DNA of 64,000 nt from CBDCVY01 sp965223245 (GCA_965223245.1 CBDCVY010000013.1:2604001-2668000); one strand, 5' to 3'. Shown: positions 19,023-28,219, counted from the first letter of the stretch. A program made the numbers and translations. The notes: a model not told the origin generated them from the sequence alone.

Positions 19023-19794
19023 CCACGGTCTCCGTAGTTTTATTAATATTCGAACAAAAAGATAAGAATTGCCACTTACGCATATTAGCATACTGAAATT
19101 ATGCAAACGTTACTTTTCGTCTGCTTAATTCCAGAGTGAACATTTCAAAAAAACAGAAACTGGAGAGTAAAACTGTTTGATGGGATTCAATAGCCAGAAG
19201 AAAGGATCCGCCTCCGGGGGCACCCGAAGGCGGACGGTTGGGTAGGTTTCACACATGAAATAGGGGGCTTCCTAATTCCCCTATCAATCTTGTACTTCCT
19301 GATTTTTCCCTTATAGCCCTTATTTTTGATTCCATTAAGTTAAGGGAGACGGGCCAGTCGAGATTTCAATTTCGCTTCAATATTAAATTAAAATCTCAAC
19401 CCCCTCATGGCCCATTCAACCAGAAAATGTTCTATAGACTTACCATCATTCGACCTATGCCGAGATTCATCATCGCTATCCTAAGGAACCGGCCCAATCC
19501 ACCGGCGGGTCTCCACTCTGAGTTCAACTTCGCATAACGTCTTTGTAAAGGACCGGGTGAGGCTGCAAGCGCTCCTATTTTCCATCACCTATAATCCTTC
19601 CGGACTTACCCGAAGCAACTCCGAGTATTTTCCCGCGGCACCGAGATTGACCCCCAATTCAATGCCTGATCTCCTCACGGTGGTGGTCCGGTTGCCTGCG
19701 GTGTTATCGCTTCATTTTGTTTCGAAAGCCCTCTTCCAATGGAAAGCTTTGCATTACCGACGATTATTAAACAAACAAGTCTATCAAAAGAGCG

Positions 19795-19990
19795 AAAACC
19801 CATGTTCGCCCTCTTTCCCCAACCTAGCGGTTGGAAGCAAAAAAAATTTTCGAAAAGTTTCTGATGAATCTATCATCCCGGAAATTTACCGAGAATGAAT
19901 TTTACTGGCAGGCGTTGGCCTGCGGGTCGGGGTGATTCACCTCCAGGGGTTTTATATTTTCTGACTTATGCAAAGGTCTCCTCCAATAGA
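19795..19990. repeat. Dispersed mosaic repeat copy 3
   Basis: Holds CCATGTTCGCCCTCTTT, the covarying stem-loop CCAACC/GGTTGG (19819-19834), GAGAATGAATTTTAC followed directly by GCAGGCGTTGGCCTGC (19908-19923), GGGGTGATTCACCTCCAGGGG and a CTTATGCAAAGGTCTC block. Each block recurs at other repeat sites. Confidence 0.7.
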
Positions 19991-20031
19991 TGATTCTGAA
20001 ACAAAACATAAATCATTATTTTGTCAGGAAA

Positions 20032-20138
20032 GATGCGGGAACCTGAGACGTGAACCGTTTGCTGCGGCAAACTTTCCGGTGAAAATTTTTGTCGTTTAAC
20101 TGAGCGACTATGAGTTTTTCACCGACGGCTCCCGGATC
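20032..20138. ncRNA. Candidate structured RNA (three-way junction)
   Basis: Nested complementary segments form a multibranch fold. The outer stem is 20032-20040 with 20130-20138 (GATGCGGGA/TCCCGGATC, one mismatch). Inside it are a 6-bp hairpin GTTTGC-TGCG-GCAAAC (20057-20072) and a 9-bp stem CGGTGAAAA/TTTTCACCG (20077-20085 with 20116-20124), which encloses a further 4-bp stem GTCG/CGAC (20091-20094 with 20105-20108). The same fold can form on either strand, so orientation is undecided. It does not match any riboswitch consensus I know. A 45-codon ORF on the minus strand (20016-20153, AGGAAAGG upstream) overlaps it and is the alternative explanation. Confidence 0.35.
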
Positions 20139-20497
20139 ATTCAGCAACATCATAGACCTTTCCTAAAAATCGAATATCGTTGTACCTCTATTTTTTTTGT
20201 CATGGTTTGAATGACACAGGAGTAGGTCAGATACCGGAGAAAAGATCTATTTCCTTTGAAAAATGGCTGCTTAGAAAAAAACACATGGGATAGGCGGGGA
20301 AGCCAAGGGTCTATATTCACTTGTTTCGATAAAATTTAAATATGAAGCTCCGCCCGGAGACTGCTTTTACAATACATTTCGGTTACCTATCCACTGGAAG
20401 CATGCCAGAATAGGCATTTTCAAAGGGTTTCGACATCTTGCAAAATTAACCAAAATGGGCTAACCTAAAATTACCTCGATAGGTGAGTTTTTTCATA

Positions 20498-20533
20498 AGA
20501 ATGGTTTTAAGTTTAAGCGCTTAAAACCATTCT
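20498..20533. promoter_or_regulatory. Perfect 14-bp inverted repeat
   Basis: AGAATGGTTTTAAG (20498-20511) and its exact complement CTTAAAACCATTCT (20520-20533) flank an 8-base loop; the centre itself reads TTTAAGCGCTTAAA, a perfect palindrome. No T-run follows on either strand, so it is not a standard terminator. It may be an operator or a recombination relic; no adjacent gene explains it. Confidence 0.45.
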
Positions 20534-21054
20534 ACCCCCTTCTTCTCTATTCCAATCCGCCAAATCGCACTGACTTTCCAAGGCCTGATCCCGAATCAGC
20601 TTCTCCCAAATAAAAGAACTCAAAAACCTGATGCCTATTGAAAGCAGAATTGAATAACAATAGTCCACCCTTTATGTAGTTTCGTGGAAGTACTAATTCA
20701 ATAAAACAAAGATTACCCTTATTTGGGTATCTAATTCCATATCCATAATTTCGGTTTTGTCTAACTTTAAAAATTCTGTTTATACCGAGATTATCCCTTT
20801 AAACTCAATATTTTTAGCCAAAGGAATTAGGAAACATAAGCTCAAATTTACCCAAAAACACTGGTTTTTGCTCCAGGTTCTCATAAAATTCTTTCACAAA
20901 AGTTTAATACCTAATCCAAATTTATCAACTTTTTTTTAAAAATACGGATATTTTTTATTCCAAATTTAATTTCCTTATTGTAATATTCCCAATATCAAAA
21001 GTTTTAGTTCGATTAAGCAAGGTGTAGTTTCAACTCAAACGGAGGGAGGGCCCG

Positions 21055-21315
21055 ATGAGAAAACTTCAAAATGCGATCTTGATATTCTTGGCGACTTTAA
21101 GAACAAGTTGCTCACTCCCACTCAGAGATCCCTCCCAAAGAAATTCAACGGATCTGTCCACCCCACTTTTACAATTACTCCAATCAGCAAAAAGTATTAC
21201 ATTAACCCACATAACGATTCATAAGGTTTTTGAAAAAAACCTGTTTCACCCAATAAATAAATTAATTGGCCCAAACTTCACTCATTCGGGAAAAGGGATC
21301 AGCGATGAAAACTAA
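21055..21315 (+). CDS. Small exported protein, possibly a degenerate lipoprotein
   Basis: 86 residues preceded by a very strong ribosome binding site (GGAGGGAGGG, 4-10 bases upstream). The start MRKLQNAILIFLATLRTSCS resembles a lipoprotein signal, but an Arg-Thr-Ser-Cys box is unusual. The remainder is Ser/Thr/Leu-rich with no recognised domain. Its stop overlaps the first codons of the large lipoprotein gene that follows, so it may serve as a translationally coupled leader ORF. Whether the protein itself matters is uncertain. Confidence 0.45.
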   Translation: MRKLQNAILIFLATLRTSCSLPLRDPSQRNSTDLSTPLLQLLQSAKSITLTHITIHKVFEKNLFHPINKLIGPNFTHSGKGISDEN

Positions 21316-24300
21316 AAATTGGAAACAATTTATTCGATTATTAAGTTTATTCTGTGCGCTGGGAGCCGTCCTGGTAACAGGTTGTCAAACTCCCCCTATT
21401 AAAGGCGTAAAAAAAGGTCAGATCTTAGTCGACCGACCGGAAGCCTTTACGCGTGAACGGTTAGTGTCCCGGCGACATAGTGAAACTGAATGGCTAAAAA
21501 GTAAACTGGACAAATTTGATTCCACCATTTCCGCTCATCAAACCGTGCAGCAGTTTTCAGGATTAATTGGTTCCCTAAAAGCGCAAGTCGATCCGTTACA
21601 GGGTCGTTTGGATACAGCCACTCAAGAAAATAATATCAGTATCAAAAGAAGAGAAGATCAAATTGCCACGTTACAACATGAAAAGCGAGTTCTGGAACTG
21701 GAAAATGAAATCAAAAAATTAAGAAACCCCGATAGCGGAGAGTCCGAATCTGATGAAAGCTTAAATGAAGACGCTAACACAAATAACGGGAACAATTCCT
21801 CTGGAAACAGTACCACTTCTGTTTCTCCACCTAATAGTCAGGTGGAAGTTTTACAGGGAAAATTAATGGATAAAGCAAATCTCCCTAAATTAGATATTGA
21901 TGATAAAAAACAAAAAGCGAAATTGAGCAGTGTTGATAAACTTCACGACGAAAAGGCTTACCGCGATATTGTCAACGCCATGATCAGCGAAACCGAACTG
22001 GACGACACTCACGATCTTCTGGGTTATGGGCTGTACACTTTAAAGTTTGACTCAACCCTCATTCCCGGAAATAGCGAAAACACTCTTGCCGAAGTTCAAT
22101 TGAAACTTGAAAATACTTCATATTTGAACGAGCACGTAATTCAAATGTGTATAAATGATTCTCAATATTGCAATCCGATTTTATTTACTAAGCTATTTTA
22201 TGACAACTTAGAAAGTTGCGAAATTACTATCATCAAATCTCAAGAAAAATCTTCTAATCATCGGTCAAATTTTTCAGAGAATTTTAGTATTCCAAATACT
22301 TACCCACCTTGTAACTGGAACTTTTTTTCAAATAAAATTAAAGATAACCCTAAAAATATTCTAAAACCAGAAAATAGGGCATCAATTCAAGATGCTTTTA
22401 GGGTAGGGATAAAAGCTCTACAAGAATTTGATAGAACTTATAAACAATGGCTTGAAGTGTTTAAGCAGCAAATTGGTGAAGAGGCTATATTGCTTCAAGT
22501 GAAACGGACTAAAAATCAATTAGAAGATGAAGAAATCATTGATATAAGGACTTATGTGCAGTTAGCCATTAATTCTCATATCGAAAACGCTAATTCTGAA
22601 GAAACTGCTAATTCTGAAGAAACTGCTAATTCTGAAGAAACTTTTAAAAAAGAGGTTAGAGAAATCCTAGAGTCAAAGAAATCCGAGAAAGAAAAAATTG
22701 AAACAGAATTGATCGAACTAAAAGAAAAAAAAGAAAACCATAATAAAGAAAGTATTAATTCAAAACCAAATGGTTTCAAGGATTCCGAACTAGGTACCCA
22801 ATTGATCGAGTTGACAAAAAAAATAGAAAACCTCGATAAAGAAATAAAAAAATTAGATCAAATTAAAACTAAGGTTCAATTAGACATATTTAAGGAAAAT
22901 GATAGCTTTAATTCGAAACAAAGATGCGAACAAAAAGAAAATAAAGGTGATCCTTGCTCGAAATCTAGGAAAATTGAATCAGGATGGCTTAGTCACTTAA
23001 GCAAAAATCCAATTAAAACAAACATCGAAATTTGTGAAGCCTTGAAGCATAAATATAACCATAAAGTAGGAGAGTTTGCTCCAGTTATTGTTTTGAAAAA
23101 TTTTACTAGAGACAATATATGTTTTTTAAGTGTTGACGAAAGTTCGGATTACTACAAAAGGTTCTCAAAATTTCTCGATAAGTTATTACGATTGGACAGA
23201 CTACATGAGCTAGACCCTTATGTGTATGCTGTGGAACCAAAGGAATATGCACAAAATATTTCAAACATGGCGGCACGCGAAGAATTGAAAAATCTTATTT
23301 TTGCCTTAAAGGCCACCTTACCTCAAGCGGGAACTAACATCGATGGTTATATGGAAAAATTAAACCGATCACAGGAAGTGCTGCACAATATACAGAGAAA
23401 CCCCTTGGCAGTGGGCTTTATTGAAGGAAAAAAAGGATTTGGTTGGGTTTTTGGCCCAAAGTTTAAAATCAGCAATGAAAAAAGTTGGGGGTGGTTTGGA
23501 GAAGAAAAAATTAAAGCCACTTTACTGCACACGGCACGGCAGCATTCCTTCCATGCATCTATTGTAGCTCCGGCTTGGAATCCATACATAATCGTTTCTG
23601 CCCAATGCTTTTGGCTGGATGAGGATGCCCGCCCATCAAATAAGAGGCCATGTCCCGGATACAATCCATATGGAGAAACTGTTACTTTACCTACAGATTC
23701 TTCTGCATTAACGACCGCTTTTATGGATGGAAGCAAAATGAGGAAACCTAGCCTTGATCCTACCCAGGAATATGTGGTTGTTGCTGCCCCCACTAATGCA
23801 ACCGAAAAGAATCCGCACGTGACAAAAATAGTAGTCCGTGGACGAGATTTGTGGCGCAACCCCAAAGTGTTTATCGGTCATCAGGAGGCAAAAAGAGCAG
23901 AAATTCTACCGGATATGAAGGGAATAGTAGCGTATTTTCATAATATCAAAAAACCTCCTCCACAAAATCCAAAAAGTAAGAACAATAAATGGGATTTACG
24001 AGTGGTGACCAGTACGGGCCAATCAGTTAGACATCAAGCCGTAACTATTATAGAAAAGAAACCTCCAGTAATCCCAACCGTGCAGGTCGCGTCACAATTT
24101 GTTCTAGAAGGAAAAGAGCTTGATCTGGCTGTTAGCCCCGAGAAAGCGTTAAGGAGTTACAGCCAGGCTAAACTATTATTACGCCGCAAAGGAAAGCCCA
24201 ATGACAATTGGGTGGATATTGGCACTCCCGCTCCCAGAACTGAAGTTAAAGGTGGAAAAAAACATTTCTATTTTAAGTTAAATACGGCTGGAAAACCTTT

Positions 24301-24880
24301 TGCCAATACACTTCAAAAACATATTGTTCCATTGGAAGCCTTATTAAAAATTCAAAATGAACCCGGAGGGGTATTTCAAAAATTGGGCAAGGCAAAATCA
24401 GCCGGAAACTTTATTTACTTTAAGGACAAAAAAGCAGCTTTAAAGAAAAAGGATTTTAAGTTTGACATTTCAATTAAAAACTCCTCTCCTTCTTCACTTA
24501 AATTCCAAAACCAATCCAAAGATAATAAATTTATTATCGTCATTGATGGTCGATTATTTAATTTGCATACCAACTTAAAACCCAATTTAGATAGTGATCC
24601 ACCCATTGCCGAGTTAATACTGACTCCTGATAATGTTTTTAACAGTGGCGGACCCTATACCATACCCATCGATAAAAAATCTATTATTAAAAATGGGAAT
24701 AATCGGGAAATTCAAATTGATTCAATCACACATAAGGCCATGATAGACAAGTTAATCGGCTGGAAAATAGACGAATCTGATGAGTTTACTTTACTCATTC
24801 AATATGGAACCCAAAATAAAAAGATATTTGTAAGAGATAAATTAAAACTGACCCGGGGCACTTTCTTTCAACCAAAATAG
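21305..24880 (+). CDS. Large lipoprotein of unknown function (1192 residues)
   Basis: The start at 21305 begins a lipoprotein signal (FCALGAVLVTGC, lipid Cys about residue 28); the longer frame upstream lacks one. Residues about 80-150 and 400-560 are highly charged and probably coiled coil (KRREDQIATLQHEKRVLELE; repeated EKEKIETELIELKEKKE). In between lie an Asn/Ser-rich linker and a globular part. Residues about 720-900 are rich in W, P and C (CFWLDEDARPSNKRPCPGYN) followed by a TIG-like stretch (VTKIVVRGRDLWRNPKVFIG). The C-terminal 300 residues are beta-rich. Mid-gene AT content is clearly higher than at the gene's ends. No family was recognised. Confidence 0.85.
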   Translation: MKTKNWKQFIRLLSLFCALGAVLVTGCQTPPIKGVKKGQILVDRPEAFTRERLVSRRHSETEWLKSKLDKFDSTISAHQTVQQFSGLIGSLKAQVDPLQGRLDTATQENNISIKRREDQIATLQHEKRVLELENEIKKLRNPDSGESESDESLNEDANTNNGNNSSGNSTTSVSPPNSQVEVLQGKLMDKANLPKLDIDDKKQKAKLSSVDKLHDEKAYRDIVNAMISETELDDTHDLLGYGLYTLKFDSTLIPGNSENTLAEVQLKLENTSYLNEHVIQMCINDSQYCNPILFTKLFYDNLESCEITIIKSQEKSSNHRSNFSENFSIPNTYPPCNWNFFSNKIKDNPKNILKPENRASIQDAFRVGIKALQEFDRTYKQWLEVFKQQIGEEAILLQVKRTKNQLEDEEIIDIRTYVQLAINSHIENANSEETANSEETANSEETFKKEVREILESKKSEKEKIETELIELKEKKENHNKESINSKPNGFKDSELGTQLIELTKKIENLDKEIKKLDQIKTKVQLDIFKENDSFNSKQRCEQKENKGDPCSKSRKIESGWLSHLSKNPIKTNIEICEALKHKYNHKVGEFAPVIVLKNFTRDNICFLSVDESSDYYKRFSKFLDKLLRLDRLHELDPYVYAVEPKEYAQNISNMAAREELKNLIFALKATLPQAGTNIDGYMEKLNRSQEVLHNIQRNPLAVGFIEGKKGFGWVFGPKFKISNEKSWGWFGEEKIKATLLHTARQHSFHASIVAPAWNPYIIVSAQCFWLDEDARPSNKRPCPGYNPYGETVTLPTDSSALTTAFMDGSKMRKPSLDPTQEYVVVAAPTNATEKNPHVTKIVVRGRDLWRNPKVFIGHQEAKRAEILPDMKGIVAYFHNIKKPPPQNPKSKNNKWDLRVVTSTGQSVRHQAVTIIEKKPPVIPTVQVASQFVLEGKELDLAVSPEKALRSYSQAKLLLRRKGKPNDNWVDIGTPAPRTEVKGGKKHFYFKLNTAGKPFANTLQKHIVPLEALLKIQNEPGGVFQKLGKAKSAGNFIYFKDKKAALKKKDFKFDISIKNSSPSSLKFQNQSKDNKFIIVIDGRLFNLHTNLKPNLDSDPPIAELILTPDNVFNSGGPYTIPIDKKSIIKNGNNREIQIDSITHKAMIDKLIGWKIDESDEFTLLIQYGTQNKKIFVRDKLKLTRGTFFQPK
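22589..22642 (+). repeat. Three tandem 18-base repeats inside the lipoprotein gene
   Basis: Three exact copies of GCTAATTCTGAAGAAACT encode (ANSEET)x3 at the junction between the globular part and the coiled coil. Identical units suggest recent slippage and possible length variation between strains. Confidence 0.9.
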
Positions 24881-25019
24881 AAGGGACAGAATAATACATG
24901 CATTTCATTTCTTTTCTGGATTATGGGAAAGAGTTAAAAAAGTAAGTTTATCGAGGATTACCATTTGTTATGAAACTTTTTGTATTTCCTGATTTTTAAT
25001 TTTGATAAGGAGAAAAGAT

Positions 25020-26363
25020 ATGCCTCCAAAAATGCGCGTAAAAGCAAGCGCGAGAGCTATGACCCGTTATATTGTTCGACCTAAACGGCTTAAAGCCAGT
25101 GCGGCGGTTTCTTTTGCTTCGATAAAAGTGGATGCCAAAAGTCGTCAGCAACAATTGCAAAGCATACATGAATATCGCAAAAATGATCCCGTTGAAAGAG
25201 AATTACAGCGTTGGATCGATGAAGAAAAAGGGCGAAGTGTCCATTGTCTATCTGAAATCGAAAAGTACACGTCTGTTACCGGAACCACTTTGCTCGATAT
25301 GGATGCAGGGATGGTTCAACGTTTAGAAAAAGAAGTTGAAGGACTAAAGATATTGATTGATCAGCCTATAGATTTGATTCGGCCTGAAAAAACTGCCACA
25401 CTTGCCGGGAATCCTACAAAAAAGGATCTATGGCATCTGGATGCAATCGGTCTTACAAAAGCTCGAAAAGCAGGTTTCAAAGGTACAGGAAAAGGCATTA
25501 CAGTTGCGGTATTGGATACAGGGATTGATCCGAATCATCCGGAATTACATAACAGGGTAGCAGGAGCAGTGACTTTTGATGTAGATAGTTGGACGGCAAA
25601 TCCATTAATTCCTTCGATTGATACCAAGGAACACGGCACACATGTGGCGGGATTAATCTGCGGTAAAAAAGTAGGAGTGGCTCCTGAGGCTCAAGTGCTT
25701 AATGGAGTAATGATTCCCAATGGTTTCGGAAACTTATCTGATTTTATTCTGGCCCTGGAATGGTCCGCCGCTCAAAATGAGGTCTCCATTGTCAACATGT
25801 CTGCCGGTATCCGTGGATTCATTGAAGGGATGGAAGACGTTATCGAAGATTTACTCGCGGTAGGGGTGTTGCCAATAATCGCCACGGGAAATGAAGGACG
25901 CGGACGAACACGCAGTCCCGGAAACTATAATCCGGTACTTTCCGTTGGTGCTTCAGATCGAGATGGGGGTATTGCAAGTTTTAGCAGTAGTGGAACTCAT
26001 ATGGTGAATAACAGTGTCTTTACTGTCCCCGATCTGGTTGCTCCCGGAAAGGATATTACTTCCTGTGTTCCAGGAGGGGGCTATGAAACATGGGATGGTA
26101 CCTCAATGGCCACACCCATTGTAAGTGGCGTTGCCGCCTTAATTATTGAAAAATATCCTGAGATTCATGTATTGGATCTTATGGAGTTAATTCTAGAAAC
26201 TTGTAAAGATTTGGGACATCCTTCTGATCGCCAAGGGAGAGGATTAGTTCAAGTCCAAGCAGCTTTAAACCCCGCATCTAAAACATCTAAAAACCCTAAA
26301 AAGAAAGCCAAACGAACCCCAAAGAAAAAAGCTGCAAAAAAAAATAAAGCGCGAAGAAGGTAA
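25020..26363 (+). CDS. Cytoplasmic subtilisin-like serine protease (S8)
   Basis: The ATG at 25020 has AAGGAG upstream. The 447-residue product has no signal peptide. The N-terminal 125 residues contain a basic start and a propeptide-like end (LLDMDAGMVQRLEKEVEGLK then ILIDQPIDL). Catalytic motifs follow in order: VAVLDTGID (Asp about 166), HGTHVAGL (His about 206), GNEGRGR (oxyanion Asn about 289) and GTSMATPIVSG (Ser about 362). The tail is a Lys/Arg/Ala-rich histone-H1-like extension (KKAKRTPKKKAAKKNKARRR), which might bind nucleic acid or another polyanion. A separate propeptide-like gene follows at 26484; together they look like a protease-inhibitor pair acting inside the cell. Confidence 0.92.
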   Translation: MPPKMRVKASARAMTRYIVRPKRLKASAAVSFASIKVDAKSRQQQLQSIHEYRKNDPVERELQRWIDEEKGRSVHCLSEIEKYTSVTGTTLLDMDAGMVQRLEKEVEGLKILIDQPIDLIRPEKTATLAGNPTKKDLWHLDAIGLTKARKAGFKGTGKGITVAVLDTGIDPNHPELHNRVAGAVTFDVDSWTANPLIPSIDTKEHGTHVAGLICGKKVGVAPEAQVLNGVMIPNGFGNLSDFILALEWSAAQNEVSIVNMSAGIRGFIEGMEDVIEDLLAVGVLPIIATGNEGRGRTRSPGNYNPVLSVGASDRDGGIASFSSSGTHMVNNSVFTVPDLVAPGKDITSCVPGGGYETWDGTSMATPIVSGVAALIIEKYPEIHVLDLMELILETCKDLGHPSDRQGRGLVQVQAALNPASKTSKNPKKKAKRTPKKKAAKKNKARRR

Positions 26364-26448
26364 TAGAAAAAGTAAAGTGAAAAATTCCCAATAAAACAAA
26401 GGATTAATACAAAAATAAACAAAGTTTCTTAATGAAAAGCTCAAACCA

Positions 26449-26477
26449 TTGAAGATTTCTTTTCTCAAGCGTATAAT
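26449..26477 (+). promoter_or_regulatory. Sigma-70-type promoter of the propeptide-like gene
   Basis: TTGAAG (26449-26454), a 17-base spacer and a perfect TATAAT (26472-26477). A start 7 bases after the -10 box falls on or next to the ATG at 26484, and no Shine-Dalgarno sequence is present, so the transcript is predicted to be leaderless. Confidence 0.6.
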
Positions 26478-26483
26478 GTTTGC

Positions 26484-26897
26484 ATGGAATTAAGTAAAAA
26501 GGATCTGAAAAAAGTAGACGACTCTTTGCGCAAGGTTCTGGCGAAAGCATCAGCGGATCAAAATTTGCGTGTCATACTAACGTTAGGAGACTCTAGTGTG
26601 GATAAGAAATCCTCGGAAACGGATTCAATATCTCCTTCTGATTTTAAATCTCGCGCAGAATATCGGGAAGCATTGATCCAAATACGTCAAAACTCGCTTG
26701 AAAAGCAATTTGCAGAAACCCGAAAACAATTGAAGGATGCTTCCTTAAAATTGCGAGGTGGTAAGGTGAGTCGACTGATTGTTGCCGATGGAAGTGCGGA
26801 CGATATCGCCCGCTCTCTCTCAATTCCCGGAATAAAAAAAGTAACACTGGATAAAAAATTTGAACTACCAAAACCAATAAAAAGTAAAAGTTTTTAA
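26484..26897 (+). CDS. Free-standing I9/propeptide-like protein, likely protease partner
   Basis: 137 residues without signal peptide or membrane helix. The pattern is that of a subtilase propeptide or I9 inhibitor: a first strand LRVILTLGD, a long charged helix (REALIQIRQNSLEKQFAETR), and a closing part LIVADGSADDIARSLSIPGI followed by KKVTLDKKFEL, as in 'leaving' strands of propeptides. No protease domain is attached. It lies 120 bases after a signal-less S8 protease gene on the same strand but has its own promoter. Inferred role: intramolecular-chaperone-like folding helper or inhibitor of the neighbouring protease. The similarity is judged by eye, without a profile search. Confidence 0.7.
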   Translation: MELSKKDLKKVDDSLRKVLAKASADQNLRVILTLGDSSVDKKSSETDSISPSDFKSRAEYREALIQIRQNSLEKQFAETRKQLKDASLKLRGGKVSRLIVADGSADDIARSLSIPGIKKVTLDKKFELPKPIKSKSF

Positions 26898-27078
26898 ATC
26901 AAAAACTCTTTGAGCTTTCTCTGCCAAAAATTAAAACTTAAAACCCTCCTTATTCATTCCCCAATTTTATAAACCGGACTACAGGTTTCAAGTAAAAAGC
27001 AAACCCATGTATCTTTAAAAATCGAATGCGGTTAGATTACTATGAAAGTTGAATTTCTTTGCTCACGGAGAGAAAAAA

Positions 27079-27597
27079 TCACTCTTCCAATTGGCTGAGT
27101 CTTTGTTGGACACCCATGGCTTGGAATTTCATGCCGAGTTCCTGATAGATCTTCCTGGCTTTAAGATAGGCCTGGAGTGCGGCGGCGTTCTTATGCTGTT
27201 GGTCCAGAGTGACGGCGATGTTGTTCCAACTGTCGGCAACTTCAAGGTGGTTTTGACCGGGAATTTTCAGGCTGATCTCCAGGGCTCTATCAAAATACTT
27301 CATGGCCTTGTCGTAATTGCCCTGAGCGCGCCAGGCTTCGCCGAGGTTATTAAAATCGATCGCGACGTAGCGATGCTCTTCTCCATAAATCTTAAGGTGG
27401 TTGGCTAACGCTTGCTCGAAATACATGACGGCCTTTTTGTATTTGCCGTGATTCATCTCCTGTGTGCCTAAAAATTTAAACCGGCTCGCTTCTTCGGCCA
27501 GTATCTCCGGCTTGTCCTGTCCAAAGGAAGATCCTGCGAACCCAAGAAATCCCAACATCAACAATCCCAAAGTAACATTATATTTTTTCAAACTCAT
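27079..27597 (-). CDS. Exported TPR protein
   Basis: The start at 27597 has GAGGGGGG just upstream and begins a signal peptide (MSLKKYNVTLGLLMLGFLGFAGSSFG). About three 42-residue kinesin-light-chain-type TPRs follow (AVMYFEQALANHLKIYGEEH, FNNLGEAWRAQGNYDKAMKY, and a last degenerate one), ending QRLSQLEE. It is the shortest of four paralogous TPR genes here (others at 29805-32923) and the only one without a lipoprotein box. A periplasmic scaffold role is the usual inference for such proteins; no partner can be named. Confidence 0.85.
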   Translation of the reverse strand: MSLKKYNVTLGLLMLGFLGFAGSSFGQDKPEILAEEASRFKFLGTQEMNHGKYKKAVMYFEQALANHLKIYGEEHRYVAIDFNNLGEAWRAQGNYDKAMKYFDRALEISLKIPGQNHLEVADSWNNIAVTLDQQHKNAAALQAYLKARKIYQELGMKFQAMGVQQRLSQLEE

Positions 27598-27633
27598 CCA
27601 ACCCCCCTCTGACTGGAACCCGAATTTCAACAT

Positions 27634-27991
27634 GGATTTTCCTATCCGTTCAGGAAACCACTAGCGTCTCACTTAAAATCTGAGAAGCCTCCATCCGGTG
27701 CGTCTATTCGCCTAATTAATTAGTTTCGGCATAATAATTCATTTAAGTTTTTATGCCTAAACCATATACCATTTTTGGATTAAGTCAATGATTTTATTAA
27801 GATTCCGGGCGATAGGGGCTGAAACCCTCAGCGTCTCAATCACTTTCAATGAGTTCCCCACGCCGATTTTTTGAGAGAACCCATCCGTGAAAATTAAATC
27901 CCGAGCCATGCGAATTACGGCCCGGGCTAACGGTCTGGTGGATTGATAGTTCTCTCACCTACTGGAAAGCAATCTCAACGTAAAAATGGTT
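27634..27991. other. Gene-free stretch with nested inverted repeats
   Basis: No gene is seen. A 9-bp perfect inverted repeat TGAGAGAAC/GTTCTCTCA (27872-27880 with 27949-27957) encloses a second stem CCCGaGCC/GGCcCGGG (27900-27907 with 27919-27926, one mismatch). This could be a folded transcript segment or the relic of a mobile repeat. Confidence 0.4.
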
Positions 27992-28219
27992 TCACACTCC
28001 TTTATAACTGAGAAGCGGCTGCAGTTTCCGAACAATTCGAGTCAACCCTTTTTGTGCTCGCATAACGACGCTTATATTTTTATAAGCAGCCGGTGCTTCG
28101 TCGCGCAACTGATGGCTCAGGTTATGATTAAACCACACGCCCTCCATTTGTTGATGCAAATGGCGCAGCGTGATTTTTTTTCTGGCTTCGCCTCGGCACT
28201 CAACGGTTCGTCTACTCAT
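27992..28219 (-). pseudogene. rtcB: C-terminal remnant of RtcB RNA ligase
   Basis: The 75-residue frame matches the end of RtcB-family tRNA-splicing ligases: MSRR at the start (RtcB has HGAGRxMSR here), LRDEAPAAYKNISVVMRAQKG and IVRKLQPLLSYKG at the C-terminus. Just upstream, in another frame, a VCLHGKE segment recalls the preceding HGAGR motif. The roughly 400 N-terminal residues and most metal ligands are missing, so this is a truncated, frameshifted remnant. It sits directly beside the HigBA pair, perhaps a sign of insertion or deletion at that point. Confidence 0.75.

Larger units (their letters stand above)
19023..21054. other. 2-kb gene-free region with repeats and inverted repeats
   Basis: I see no convincing gene. 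Contents from left to right: a near-perfect 11-bp hairpin (19208-19218 with 19223-19233, one mismatch, GGCA loop), a 7-bp inverted repeat ATAGGGG/CCCCTAT (19260-19266 with 19278-19284), a GC-richer stretch to about 19780 with an open frame that resembles no protein, a dispersed-repeat copy (about 19795-19990), a candidate folded RNA (20032-20138), a perfect 14-bp hairpin (20498-20533), then AT-rich sequence up to the next gene. Confidence 0.6.

Noticed and set aside
19557..19898. 113-codon open frame in the gene desert
   Set aside because: No ribosome binding site, no recognisable protein pattern, and its second half is dispersed-repeat sequence.
20016..20153. 45-codon ORF on the minus strand with AGGAAAGG upstream
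   Set aside because: It coincides with nested inverted repeats that a folded RNA explains better; the peptide resembles nothing known. Kept only as the alternative reading.
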